Source: Brachionus rotundiformis
Lineage: Eukaryota; Rotifera; Eurotatoria; Ploima; Brachionidae
Reading direction: 5' to 3'
DNA: 64,000 nucleotides
NCBI GenBank assembly: GCA_016802295.1
Contig: JAESIW010000122.1
Span: 770,638-834,637, forward strand
In this document: positions 44,799 to 56,290 of the stretch, piece after piece
Layout of the letters: each line of letters starts with the position of its first letter
Position numbering within the stretch: position 1 is the stretch's first letter
Program-made: the position numbers and the translations under genes
The notes under the pieces: generated by a model
Database searches by the model: none
The model's input: the letters and a program-made list of their open reading frames with translations, nothing else
What the model was told of the DNA's origin: nothing

Positions 44799-46695
44799 AT
44801 GACCGACTTAGATTCTCAGAACAAATTACAAGAGAAAAATGAAGAAACGTCGGATGAAGAAGAAGAGTTTGACTGGGATGAATACTTAAAAATTACAAAA
44901 ACACAGCCAGCTCCTTGGGAATGCTTTTCCCAAAATCCTATACCACCAAAGAATGATTTTAAAGTTGGACAAAAATTAGAAACAAATGATCCACGAAACA
45001 CTTCGTCAATTTGTCTAGCTACCATTATAGAAATAGCTGGTCCAAGATTACGATTACGTCTAGATGGAACAGACAATCGAAACGATTTTTGGTTAATGTG
45101 TGATTCAGACCTACTTCATCCGTTTGAATATTCAACAAAAAATGGAAGAAAGATTCAGCCACCACTCGGTTATGGAAATGACTTATCAAAATGGCCCAAA
45201 TTTCTAGAAAAAATTATAAATCTTTCACAAACAAACAATGTTTTTGCACCAGAAAGCGCATTTAAACAGCCTCCAATTAAACCTTTAAAAAATGAATTCA
45301 AACTTAACCAAAAACTTGAGGCAGTTGATCCTAAGAATCCTGACTTAATATGTCCTGCTACAGTAAAAGAAGTTACAAGAGACAAAATATTAATTTCTTT
45401 TGATGGCTGGTCAGCTTCATCTCAATTTTGGATACAACACTCATCAAGAGATCTTTTTCCTTGTGGTTGGTGTAAACAAACAGGTCATGTCTTGCAGCAT
45501 CCTGGTTATCTAGAAGAAAAATCCAAAAAAAATAAGTCTTTGATAAAATCAGCTCGAAATTCAAATAAAAAAAAAATAAATCAGTCTGATTTGATGAACG
45601 AATCTGATATCAAAATAGTTCCCGAAAACCCTCAATTAAAAGTCAATGACGAAAATGGAATGTTTGATTTAAGCCTTGTGAAAAAAGAGGCTATAGAACT
45701 AGATAACTATGATAATTTAACAACAGAAAATTCGAATAACAAAAATGATAATCGCTCTCCTAGCGTTACTTTATACGTCCGATCAAATTACGACTGTGGT
45801 AAATTTATAAACACTTCTAAATTTCACAAATCACATACAAGATTTGGACCTGGACAGCCGACCAATATATATAGATCAATCGTTCAATCATTTATTGATT
45901 GCGCTTTTAACCGTATGCAAGTTTTTCAATTAATACCTGAAGGTAATGGTGTACAACTTCTAAGATATAAGACAAGCAATTCATGTGTCAAAAAAAAATT
46001 GAATCTTGTTGACAACAAGGAACAGATGTGGATGGAAATAAAAAAAGTTTGTGAATTATTAGAGATAGATGAGTGTAAATTATTTTCAACCAAACCAATA
46101 AAAGATAACTTAAATATTAAACAATCGCCAAAGGAGCAACCTAACTTTCCAATAGAAAATAAAGAAAATTTTTCTACACAAATTAAAGAAAAATTGGAGG
46201 AATTTCCTTTAACACCTAAAACCACATCGTGTTCAAGCTCTACATCTTCATTCCAAGATAATTCAGCCAAAATTAAAACAAATAACTTAAATAAAAGACG
46301 ATTATCAAGCGAACATCTGGATTCACATGAAAATCAAACTGGACCAAAAATTAATAAAAAAGACAACATTCCTAGTAAATTTAAATTTTAATTCAATCTA
46401 AAATTAAAATTTTATTTGTAAAGTAAATGAATGGACTGTTGAAAATGTAGTGGAATTTATTCAAAGCCTTGGAGAGTATTTCATAACTCACATAGATGCA
46501 TTCAAACACCATGAGATCGACGGGAAAGCACTCCTTTTATTATCTACTGACATTTTGATGAAATATATGGGTTTTAAATTAGGCCCTGCTCTCAAACTGA
46601 ATAATTATTTAGATAATTTGCGAGTTACTCAAGCACAAACCATTTATCCTATTAACCACAACAATTTGAAATCTGAAAAAAATTTCTCATTATGA
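44799..46695 (+). CDS. Scm: Polycomb protein Scm (Sex comb on midleg)
   Basis: Chromatin protein that links PRC1 and PRC2 and helps spread Polycomb repression. Two exons, 44799-46374 and 46424-46695, over a 49-bp phase-1 intron; 615 residues. An acidic N-terminus leads to MBT repeat 1 (about residues 24-130; KLETNDPRNTSSICLATIIE, LRLDGTDNRNDFW) and MBT repeat 2 (about 135-235; LICPATVKEV, FDGWSASSQFW). The SLED domain lies at about 320-430 (VTLYVRSNYDCGKF, FGPGQPTNIYRSIVQSFIDC). Exon 2 encodes the C-terminal SAM domain (WTVENVVEFIQSLGEYF, HEIDGKALLLLS, FKLGPALKL), which polymerises in the family. The order 2xMBT-SLED-SAM is diagnostic for Scm/SCMH1; the N-terminal zinc fingers of fly Scm are absent. 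Confidence 0.95.
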
Positions 46696-47359
46696 TTTTG
46701 AAAACATGAGATATTAGCTTGTATTATTAGTTAAAGTCAAATGTATATTATATATTCTTCGATTTTGATGTTTTGAATTTTGTTAATCTATCGTTAAAAA
46801 AATTTTATTTCTTGATTAGTAAGAAAAATCTTATAAAATCGTTTATTTTAACGTTAACTTAAATAAAAATATAAAATTCATTTATTTTCTTTCTAAATCC
46901 TTGTGCATTAGAAAATAAAAATTGTGACGAAAGTGATTAAATTGTTGTTCATCTTTGATCGAAATAAAATAAAATAATTAAAATAAAAATTTTTAATATG
47001 CTTTTATTTAACAAACTAAACATTAGTTTTAAAATTTGATTACAAAGAAAATATTATTTTTATTAAAATATAAACTAAACATTTTAGATTGAAAAAATAA
47101 TTATTGTATGAATATTAATTAAATTGATACAAAACAATATTCTCAAATTTCACCGTAAATTTAATAAGATGTTTAAATTTAAATTTTAAATTATTTTATT
47201 AAAATGTGAACGACTAATGATTTTAAGCAGACATTGAAACGGCAAATTTTTTATTGAATTTTGTTTTTTCGTTCTGAATGATGTGAATTTTTAAATCTTT
47301 TACATTTGAAATATATTTTTAATCTTCTGACTTTAAAAGGAAAAATAGAAAAAATTAGC
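46696..47359. other. Intergenic, AT-rich
   Basis: Convergent spacer between Scm and 7B2; nothing recognised. Confidence 0.5.
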
Positions 47360-48141
47360 TTATTTTAATATTTTTACCCGTTTTACTCTTGGAGATTTTT
47401 TAGCAACAACTTCTGATATTCCCTAAAAAATATTCCATTAAAATTGTTAAAATTTGTAAAGAGTTTCACCTTGTTATTTTTAATTGTTAAATCTTTAATA
47501 TTTTCCAGTAATCTGTTAATCTTTTCAACTGATTTTGGTTTAGCTGTCTTAGAACATTCATTGTGATCTTGATCACACATGCAATTCTGTTGTTCTTGAT
47601 AATTTTTGCTAAATTGAGCTGTAAACTCAGAAAAATGTCTTGGATCACAATCTTCACCAACGTAGCCAATAGGACAGGGATTAGGAGGATCACAATATGC
47701 TGGTAAATCTTCGTCAGTTTTAACTTGTTCTTTATTATCTATTATTCCTTCAGGCATTAAGTGCTGCTTTCCTTCCCCTGCACCTCCAGAAACATATTGA
47801 TGTCCACCAACTAATGAACTATGAGTTTCAGTTTCCTGTTCTCGTGGTTCAACAAAATTTTCATCAAAAATTGGTTGATTTAAAATTTTACTTAAGCTAA
47901 AGTCATCATATGCTTTCAATAAAGACGACCTCTCATCCAAATATTGAGTGTCTAACCAACTTGAATCCTTTAGGATATCGACTGGATCCATTAAATATCT
48001 TGAATCATGACTTTTAAATGAAGACTTCCAATTAATTGGATTGTCTTTCGCACTTAATTCAACATCATAAATCATTTTATAAGCCTCTATCTTGGTCAAA
48101 AGTTTGATCAAAACAAAAACTAAAATTGACATATATTTCAT
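47360..48141 (-). CDS. SCG5: Neuroendocrine protein 7B2 (secretogranin V)
   Basis: Secreted chaperone and inhibitor of prohormone convertase 2 in neuropeptide-producing cells. Two exons, 47470-48141 and 47360-47422, over a 47-bp phase-0 intron; 244 residues. A signal peptide (MKYMSILVFVLIKLLTKIEA) is followed by a variable region, a Gly-rich stretch with EGKQHL, and the hallmark PC2-binding CDPPNPCPIGYVGEDC motif. Exon 2 carries the C-terminal inhibitory peptide motif VVAKKSP. Vertebrate 7B2 has a basic furin site just before this peptide; here the corresponding stretch (KDLTIKNNKGISE) lacks one, while RVKR occurs after the motif. The last exon is tiny and is missed by an ORF scan, which reads into the intron instead. 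Confidence 0.93.
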
Positions 48142-48355
48142 TCTGTAATATTAACTTCTCAAAACTGTTTTTCTCTTCTTTGAAAAAAGAATACGTCGTT
48201 CAAAAATAATATTTTCATAATTTAGATAAACGAATTTTAAAAAAATCAATATTTTCTCCAAAGCATATAAATTTTGATAATTTTATGGAAATAAATTATT
48301 TATTTAATGAAAATTTTTCAAACAAGACATAAATATAGAATATCGAATAAAAAAT

Positions 48356-48607
48356 TTATTTTGATTTTAAATCGATAGAAATAAAAATAGTATCTTTTCC
48401 TCTTATTAATGCTTCTGGCAAAATTCCGATTGGCGTTATCAAGTTAGTAATATGCATTTGTTGTAAATTATAATCAATTGATCTTAATACACCAAATAAG
48501 CTGACACCTTCAAAAGTACTAATTTGAACTGATTTTTTTATTATTTTAATGAGGAGAATTAAAAATTTTCTTCTCATTTTAAAAATTTTTTCTTGATTGC
48601 TTTTCAT
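48356..48607 (-). CDS. GEMIN7: Gem-associated protein 7
   Basis: Sm-fold subunit of the SMN complex that assembles spliceosomal snRNPs. Single exon, 83 residues, shorter than human Gemin7 (131) because the N-terminal tail is missing. The Sm-like fold is recognisable: an N-terminal helix, KSVQISTFEGVSLFGVLRSI, then LQQMHITNLITPIGILPEAL and RGKDTIFISIDL. The ATG directly follows a splice acceptor on the minus strand (CAG at 48608-48610), 97 bp downstream of the stop codon of the preceding small gene; this looks like a downstream operon gene processed by trans-splicing. Confidence 0.82.
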   Translation of the reverse strand: MKSNQEKIFKMRRKFLILLIKIIKKSVQISTFEGVSLFGVLRSIDYNLQQMHITNLITPIGILPEALIRGKDTIFISIDLKSK

Positions 48608-48616
48608 CTGAAAAAA
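48608..48616 (-). promoter_or_regulatory. Splice acceptor abutting the GEMIN7 start codon
   Basis: On the minus strand TTTTTTCAG ends immediately before the ATG. No in-frame upstream exon was found, so the acceptor is likely used by a spliced leader, or by an unseen 5'-UTR intron. Confidence 0.55.
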
Positions 48617-48704
48617 TAATCAAAAAAATTAAATCAAAAATTTATCATGTTTTATTTTTAAAAAACAAATTAAAAGAAAAAAAAACTAAAATTAACTTTA
48701 ACTT

Positions 48705-48935
48705 TTATTTTCTTATCCATTTAGTATTATATTTTGGCTTTGATAATTTCTCATAAACAGTTTCAGGCCTTGACTTTCCTGGTCCACGTTGAGTCATTAA
48801 AAAATTTTTCAATTGCTGTTCTTTTCTATCGCTCCATAAACCATTCATCTTCATTACACTTGGTGAACGCCAATAACCCCAAATTCGATACCAAAAACCC
48901 TCACTATTTTTTGAAAATATCAATGATGTTTTCAT
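48705..48935 (-). CDS. Small basic protein, possible first gene of a GEMIN7 operon
   Basis: Intronless frame of 76 residues from an ATG. Tryptophan- and lysine-rich: GFWYRIWGYWRSPSVMKMNG, then NFLMTQRGPGKSRP and a basic C-terminus (YNTKWIRK). Codon composition is richer in G and C than the spacer around it, which supports real coding. No signal peptide or long membrane span; the size, charge and N-terminus would suit a small mitochondrial protein, but that is inference. I do not recognise the family. Confidence 0.7.
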   Translation of the reverse strand: MKTSLIFSKNSEGFWYRIWGYWRSPSVMKMNGLWSDRKEQQLKNFLMTQRGPGKSRPETVYEKLSKPKYNTKWIRK

Positions 48936-49568
48936 GTTACAAAAATTACAAATGAAAATTTATGAACTACTAGAGTTAATCGTTTTATATGCAAAGAAAA
49001 AATTTAAAAAAATTTCAAAACTAACGATTCAAAATATTAGCAAATAATATATTAATTGTACTAATATATCTAATCTTGAAAAGTACAAATTAAAAATTGT
49101 ATTGCTAGTAAGAAGAACCCTGTAAAACTCAAACTAATTAATTAATTAATTAATTAATTAATTTACAAGAAAGTTCATGAAAAAAATTAACTTATCTATT
49201 ACTGATTCGAAAATTTTGATTTAGATTTTCTACAAATCAAGTTGATTGTTTTAATTTTTTGATTTAAATAATTTAAATCAAATTTAACTTAAAATAAAAT
49301 AAAATCTGATAAAAATAAAAAAACATAATCAAAATATTCAAATTTTAAAATTTTTTTCTAATTACTTAATTTTAAAAAATTATTTGAATTAATAAAAATT
49401 CTTTAACAGGAACTTTTTGAATATAATTAAATTGAAACTTGTCAAAATTTTCATTTTGACAAGTTTGAAATTTTTTCGAATTTAAATAACTTTACGAAAA
49501 CGATAGGCAATTGTTTCAAATTTGGCAATAGATATTTTTTTCTTAAAAAGTTCAGACTTTAAATATGC
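48936..49568. other. Intergenic with tetranucleotide microsatellite
   Basis: AT-rich sequence containing a (TAAT)n run; marks the transition from the gene-dense part to the transposon block. Confidence 0.6.
49135..49163. repeat. (TAAT)n microsatellite
   Basis: About 7.25 uninterrupted TAAT units. Confidence 0.95.
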
Positions 49569-52335
49569 TGTTGTGAGCGATCCTCACTCCTATAAATAGG
49601 ATAATTATTTAATTGAATGAAATATTAAAAAAAGATTTAAAACGTAGTTTTGTTTAGATAAGCGTGCGAGCAGATTTTATGTTTAGACATTTAATGTTTG
49701 TTATTTGATGTTTAGACATACAGTGTTAAAAGAGATTTGAAAAAAAAATCTATTGTTGTCAAGTTTTAAAACAGCGTTTTTATGTCAAAAAAAAAATTTT
49801 TGGCTTTAGTTGTTAGCTGTAGTTTTTTATCATACTATAAAAAGTTTGAAAAGTCGAGTTTTTAGACCTAAGCAATACAAATTCAATGGCAGTTGTAATT
49901 TCTGCCATAGACAAGGACAAAAGGCAGTCGATTGTTATGCTAGGATGAATCAAGTACAAAAATTGTATATTATGCAAACAGTTTGAAGAAACACGATAAT
50001 GAGAGAAATTCAAGCAATAAGTCACAAAATAGAAGTTCAAGTGAAACATAAGGATCAAGTTCATTAGTCTCCATTCTAAAATTCGATAGCCAAGTCGAAT
50101 CAGAGCCCAACCTTCAATTTCTATTCGAGTATTCAACGGTAGCCCAGATGAAGACTTGGAGCAATTGATTGTCGAATTTAAGATTAAGTTATATGGGATT
50201 GCTGATGAACAATTCAAGACCGAAGCACTTAAAGCTGACAGTAGTGGACTAACCCGCGAACTTCTGAACAGCTTTAATTCTGATTTATTCGTCAGCAAAA
50301 GCTTTCACTTGTACGGAACCGTACACCTACCAATTAAACAAAGCTTTGAAGTATGCAAACCAGTACGAAGGTGAGAAAATAGCTCGCAGAAAAGATTTGA
50401 AAGATCAAGGGGAAGCAAAACCTATCGCTTCAGCAGCCGGATCTGATGCCGTTAGCGGGGAAGGACAATAAAAAAAACCGAAAGAAAAGGGAAATGATAA
50501 TGGGAAGTTGATTGAGCAATTAAACGAAGAATTGATAATACTGAAAAGTATTCTTAATGATGAAATTCTTAAATTAAAAACCGGAAACAATTTCGGATAT
50601 AAATCCGGCTGGAGAACGGGACATCAAAGCGATAAGAGGAAAGAGTTTTATCAAAACAAGCCTAATCTGACGAACCAAGTTAGGTCCCATTATTCTGCTC
50701 CTTATCAGGTTCAGTCCAAGCGCTGTTACATTTGCCATAAACCTGGACATCTTAAGGCGTGATTTCCTCGCCGGAAAGCTCCAGCCTGAAAGCAAATGTA
50801 GCGAAGAGTATTTAATTTTCACTCACCATACCACTTGCTGGACCAAGAAGCTATTCCTTATAATTCTGATGTTTAAATGTTTCTCAAATTGTTACCGTGA
50901 ACGTGAACCAAAACAATTTGCTCGAGGTACGCGCCTGTACTTTGGCCAGTCAGTTAAAAATTGCCTTGATATCGTGCATTCATAAAAGCATCCTACCTGT
51001 ATAACTTAGATCCAGCCCTTTATGACATAATTATTCTTGACGCACCCATTAAAAAACAATTACGGAAACAAGAGTCCATGATTTGCCAAGACATTGTATT
51101 ACTTCCACTTACTATTCATGGTGGAGTCAGCTATTAGACCAGCGTCTAATACTATTAGCCTAGACAAGGATTTTGACCCGTTAGAATCATTACAGCATTG
51201 GTTCCAACAGTACCTGACTTTAACGTAAGACCTTTACCTACAACCACAGAGTTACACATTAATGGACACAAAGTCATCACAAAAGTTTCGAAATAAGCCC
51301 TTGGTTGAGAATCACCCGGCACTGATAAAGAAATTCGATGTCTGGTGAGAAAAGGGGTAGTCGAATGGAATGAAAATGTCAGTATCAATTTAAGTAATCT
51401 AACCAATCTTTCAGTAGCCTTACCAAAAGGAAAAATCGTCGGGCAGTTAAATCAAGTTAAGGATAAACATTACCATTTGATTACTTTAGAAGAATTAACA
51501 ATTTCCGAGGTAAATGAAGACAAAGAAAGTACTGAATTACCGGAAGGAGTTGATCTCACCGACTGTGAGCTTGATGAAGAACAACTGGTTGTTCTTTGGG
51601 AGGAGTGTGACGTTGGTGACAAAGGTTTCGTAGCAGTGTTAAGTCAGGTAATTAATGGGGAAATTCGGGTTATCCAATTCATTAGTAGACCTGAATCTAA
51701 ATGTACGATTCGTGAAAAAGAAGCTTTAGCTATCATATGGGCGTGTGAAACATTTAGACCATTTAATGTGGCGACAGATCAGCAGTCTCTAAAATGTGAT
51801 GAAGGAGAAGGAGACATTACATGATGAAGGAGACTTTACTTTAGACCCGTTTCTATTTTTTCATTATACAGAGGGTCCTTTGGACAAAATAGATTTGAAA
51901 GTCGAGTAAAGTAAGGACCCATTTACGGTATCTTTTCGTAACAATATTCGTAACAAGAATTCGACGGCTTATAATAATTTAGAAATTTCTATAAAAATCA
52001 GGATAAATCTTATACTATTTTGAATCGTCTCAGAAACTCATTTTTGTACCTCAACAGCTAGTAGAAACAGTTATGGACTATTACTATTCCGTAAGTTTGA
52101 GTCATGTTGGTCGGGATAAGTTATTTAAGATATTAAGAAATAATTTTATTTAGTATATTTTGGTCTTCGTGGACTATTTCACGAACTGGCTAGAGGCGTG
52201 TCCGTTAAACACTTAAGAGTCCAATGAGCAATGAGATTGCTGAGAGGTTTAATTCGACAATTATAGTCCAACACGGGTGCCAACAAAATTAATAACCGAT
52301 CCGGGCACCCACTTCATTGTTGCAGTCTTTAAGAA
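49569..52335 (+). mobile_element. Decayed Ty3/Gypsy LTR retrotransposon, 5' part
   Basis: Starts with an LTR-like TGTTGTGAGCGATCCTC and a TATAAATAG box at about 49569-49601. A broken gag follows (50105-50765), ending in a CCHC zinc knuckle, CYICHKPGH, whose last Cys position is now a stop codon. Protease-region remnants lie around 51000-51340. An RNase H segment follows (about 51630-51780; FISRPESKCTIREKEALAII). The integrase core starts near 52150 (FVDYFTNWLEA, LITDPGTHF). No reverse transcriptase remains between protease and RNase H. Multiple frameshifts and stops; not functional. The remaining integrase appears at 53885-54255 beyond a second element. Confidence 0.85.
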
Positions 52336-52339
52336 ATTT

Positions 52340-53880
52340 TTTATATTCATATACCATTATACCATTTATACCATTTATTTTGCACAACATTTATTGGAGA
52401 TATCCATTTAGTAGGACCATCAGCCCTTTCAATGAAATCTTGTGCTAAAAGAGACTTAAGCTCCTCTTCGACTTGCTTCCTTAAATGGAAACGAATTCGA
52501 CTATGAAATTGCTTTTTTGGCTTTACGGTGTCATCTCCATGGAACTCTCTCAAAGTCTTTGAGCTTTCCAATCTTTGAGCTAATCAAATTTGGGTATTTC
52601 GATTTGAGACTTTTAAATTCGTCAATCTTAATATTAACGACATTTTTTATGCCCAAATCTATTGCTGACTAAACACCTATCAAACAGTCTGCATCGTCCT
52701 TGACAACAGTAAAAGTTGTCTTTGCAGCCATCCCTTTCCATAGTATTTTCGCCTCAAATTCTCCAATCATTGGTAAAGGCTCACTTGATTTGTATAGATA
52801 GATTCTTCTGCTACAGCTTTTTAGATTGACGCTTTGTCTCAGCATCTCAAAGCTACACTCATCAAGAATATTAAAGTGGATCCTGTGTCTATCAGGCAAA
52901 TAATTTCATGACCATTGACCTTAACTTCTGTCATAGGCAAAACATTACCACTACTAATATATTGACTATTTCACTAGGTTTCTTAACCGCACGAAACTCT
53001 TGAGACGATCTCTTTTCGAAATGACCAACTACACCACATCTGTGCTTCTCTGGACATTCACCTAGATGCGGAAACTTTAGCCTACAACTATAGAATCGTT
53101 TGGTATGACTCTTAATCGTTGAAAATAAACACTTTATTAACCGTTTAAATCGAGCTTGATCTATTCGAAATATCCTTTATCTGGTGGTTAGCCACTTCTC
53201 TTGTTCTAGCCCAGTCTAAAAGCTCTTCCAACTTGAGTTCATCATTTGATCTCAATTCTTTTCTAATGACGTCTCTGTTGTCTAAGTCCACCACTATTTG
53301 GCTCAGTATTTCGCCATCTACATCTTGAAACCCACAGTACTTGGACACGTTCCTTAGTCTTGTGGCATATGAAGCGATTGACTCAACATTTTCTTGTCTA
53401 GAATTCCTGAAGATTTATTTTCATAAAATCTATTTTTCCGCGGGTTAAAAAGGTTTGCAAGTTTCATTTTTATGCCTTCATAATTATCAACTCGAGATTG
53501 CCCATTTTCAGGCTTAGGATTCTTCTTAATTGATTCTTAGATCCTAATAACCTCAATACAAGAATGGTGAAGAAAAGCTGATTTTTTCCTTTCATCGTCA
53601 ATAATATTGACCCATTTTAAAAAGTTATCAAACCGCTTAACCAATTCATTCCACTTAGGACCAATAGCAGCATCTTCAATACCGCAGTAAACATCTTGTA
53701 ATACCCATTTAAGCCAGCCATTTTATTTTTTCCAAGTCGCAAGGTATTATATTCACTTAAAATAAAACAATTTTTTTTAAATCTTTTAATTAGTAAAAGC
53801 TTTGTTCTAAAGTTTTTTATTTAAAACAGTATAAATAGAAATATTAATTTTTAGTGCCAAGCTAAATGTCTGAATTTTAA
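52340..53880 (-). mobile_element. Decayed Gypsy-type element in opposite orientation
   Basis: Minus-strand order from about 53730 down: gag-like frames (TREVANHQIKDISNR), zinc-knuckle region (YSCRLKFPHLGECPEKHRC), aspartic protease with the active-site DTGS in ICLIDTGSTL near 52890, and the very start of a reverse transcriptase (52347-52571; KQVEEELKSLLAQDFIERA, ISPINVV). It is cut at 52340, so RT palm, RNase H and integrase are missing. Several frameshifts. A short ATACCATTT-like tandem lies at the cut. Confidence 0.8.
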
Positions 53881-53884
53881 TTTA

Positions 53885-54255
53885 CCAAACAGGATGATGC
53901 AACATCATCAAACAGCATTTGTTTAATGCATGAGATCACGACATCAGCTATGGATCAGGCTAACTGGGACCTCTTATTGGATTCATGTCAAATTGCCTAT
54001 AGGGTTGCGATTAATAGATGAATTCAGGAAACTCCTTTCTTCCTGCTCTATGGGCCGGACGTAGTCCTAATAGGGAATATCGGCTTTGAGGTCCGCGAGT
54101 CCGTCAGCCAGTTTATGCTAACGGCCTAGTCGAATATAAAGCTGACGTGTTAAAAAGCATAGTTTTGGACAAATTGAATCTATAATGGATAAAGAAATGG
54201 AGTATTACAAGAATCAGTATGACAAAACACATAAAGAAGAAGAATTATTCTTATA
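53885..54255 (+). mobile_element. Gypsy integrase remnant, probable 3' part of the first element
   Basis: Plus-strand frames with stops read AMDQANWDLLLDSCQIAYRV and QETPFFLLYGPD, the integrase C-terminal region of Gypsy elements, then YYKNQYDKTHKEE. Same strand as the element ending at 52335, whose integrase stops at the matching point. Confidence 0.78.
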
Positions 54256-54299
54256 ATCAAATAATCTCTTCTTTTCCATATTATTTGGATGAATTAAAA

Positions 54300-56290
54300 A
54301 GATTTCTGCTCAACCTGTATTAATAATTTAAATATATTACATTTGAATGTAAATTCACTATTTCTTAAAAAGGATGAGGTTTCAGTAAACATCTTTGATG
54401 TTATTTCCTTAAATGAAACAAAATTAAAAAATTCTATTCTTTTTTCTTTTTTTTATTGTTCTAATTATTTGTTAAAGCGTAAAGATTGAAATAAGGATGG
54501 TGGTGGTTTACTTATTTTGGTTAAGAAAAATTTAAAAATTCTAAATTGTAATTTCTTTGATCAATTTGAGGCTATTTGAATAGAATTACAATGCAATAAT
54601 GAAATCAATAATTTTCTTTATATTATGAGCCTCCATCTACTGCTAATTTCCTCTTTATTAATTTCTTAGAGCAATATTTTCTAATAAATTTAACCGATAA
54701 AAGGCTTGTTCCTGTTGGTGAACTAAGGAAGGATCATTTATTTGGTTAAGAGAGTTTCTAAAAAACTTCTAAAAACTAAAAACAATTACCAATCAACCAA
54801 CAAGAATTGGTATTAATTCTAATTCTTAAGATATAAATTTTAAGCCATATAGATAATATCAGGATAATTTGATTTTATTTCTTGTATAGTAGGATATCCT
54901 TTTAGTGATCTGAAATTTCTTTTAGGTACTTATCAAAATCTGTTTGAAAATCCTTGAAAAAAATTAGCTTAAAATATTTTCGATTAATTTCTGATAATAA
55001 TATTAGTAAAGTTCGACAATTTCTAGATAAAATTAATTTAACTTTTTTGATTTTCTTTCTGGAACAGAAGATAAGTTGAAATGAAACGTCAGAAAATGAA
55101 ATAATATCTTTAGTCTAAATCCTCAAACGATTGATTTTATTAGTTATCAATTAAAATTAAGGGAGATGCTGAACTTGATAGTATTCCAGAAGAACTAGTT
55201 TGGGATGATTTAAAGGTTAAAAATTCAGTTTTTTAAAGAGTGAAAATTAAATAATTGTTTTTATAGCACCTGGTTTTTAATTTCATGAATTTTCTTTTGA
55301 TGACATTAAAGAAGCATTAAATGAATTTCCATCTTCTTGCTCACCTGGATTCATGTCAGACTGCATTTCATGCGTATCTTAGTGAATAATCAAGCCAAAG
55401 ATAAGAAACTTACTACTTTATCACTTTTTATTTACTTTAGAAAAGCTTTTGACGTGATTGATCCAAATCTTCTTCTCTTGAAACTATTATACTATGGATT
55501 TGACAATTATTCTTTAGGTCTTCTTTCAAATAATTTTGTCAATAGATCAAAATAGTTCATCTTGGAAACGTTAGATCAAAACTTACGGCTTTAAATTTAG
55601 GTGTGTTTCACAAGGTTCAGTTCTAGGTCCATTTCTTTTTCTCATATAATTTTTTGATTAAAAAATTTTTTGGGTACCATCCACAATTTTAGTGATTGGT
55701 GTTATTTTAATAAGATTGATATAAAATTTGTCCAAAACCTTTTGAATGATCTTTTCTAATAGATAAACTTTTATTCTAAAAATAATTAATCATGGTGGAA
55801 ATGAAGTAAAATTTGTTGATGAAAAAACCTTTTTAGTTTAGAAAATTGATCAAAATCTTTATTTTACTAATTTTGCATGTAGTATCTCAATATGTGTGAA
55901 TAAAAAAATCATTCAGCATAAAGAGATTATTCTCCCTATTAACATCTGTAAAAATACATTATTGAAGACGTTTATATTACCTTATTTTGACTTTTGCTCG
56001 ACTCTCTTGTGCTGTTTCTCAAAAGAGAATATAATTAAATTGGCTAAGAGTTATTAGTTATGACAAAATTTAATCTTTTAAGTTGAAATTTGATGTAAAC
56101 AACTTAAAGAATTAATAGAAAATGTATGATCTTTATGCAATCCAACGTAAAAAACAAGAAAGAATGTTTTGTTTTTCTTTTAGAAAACTTTAATTTTAAA
56201 ACTCTCCTGAAAAGAAAGCAGTTTTAGTCTATAAAATTTTATACCTAAAGAAAAGAAATTTAATATTTATAAATTTCTATATTTGTCTGG
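54300..56290 (+). mobile_element. Decayed non-LTR retrotransposon (LINE, jockey/CR1-like)
   Basis: Plus-strand remnants in order: endonuclease N-terminus (about 54310-54600; LHLNVNSLFLKKDE, ISLNETK, GGGLLILVKKNLK), reverse transcriptase (about 55340-55650; FIYFRKAFDVIDPNLLLLKL, then SQGSVLGP in a shifted frame) and a C-terminal block near 55960 (LPYFDFCSTLL). Many stops and frameshifts. It is older and more AT-rich than the LINE at 8.1-9.3 kb. Confidence 0.78.
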
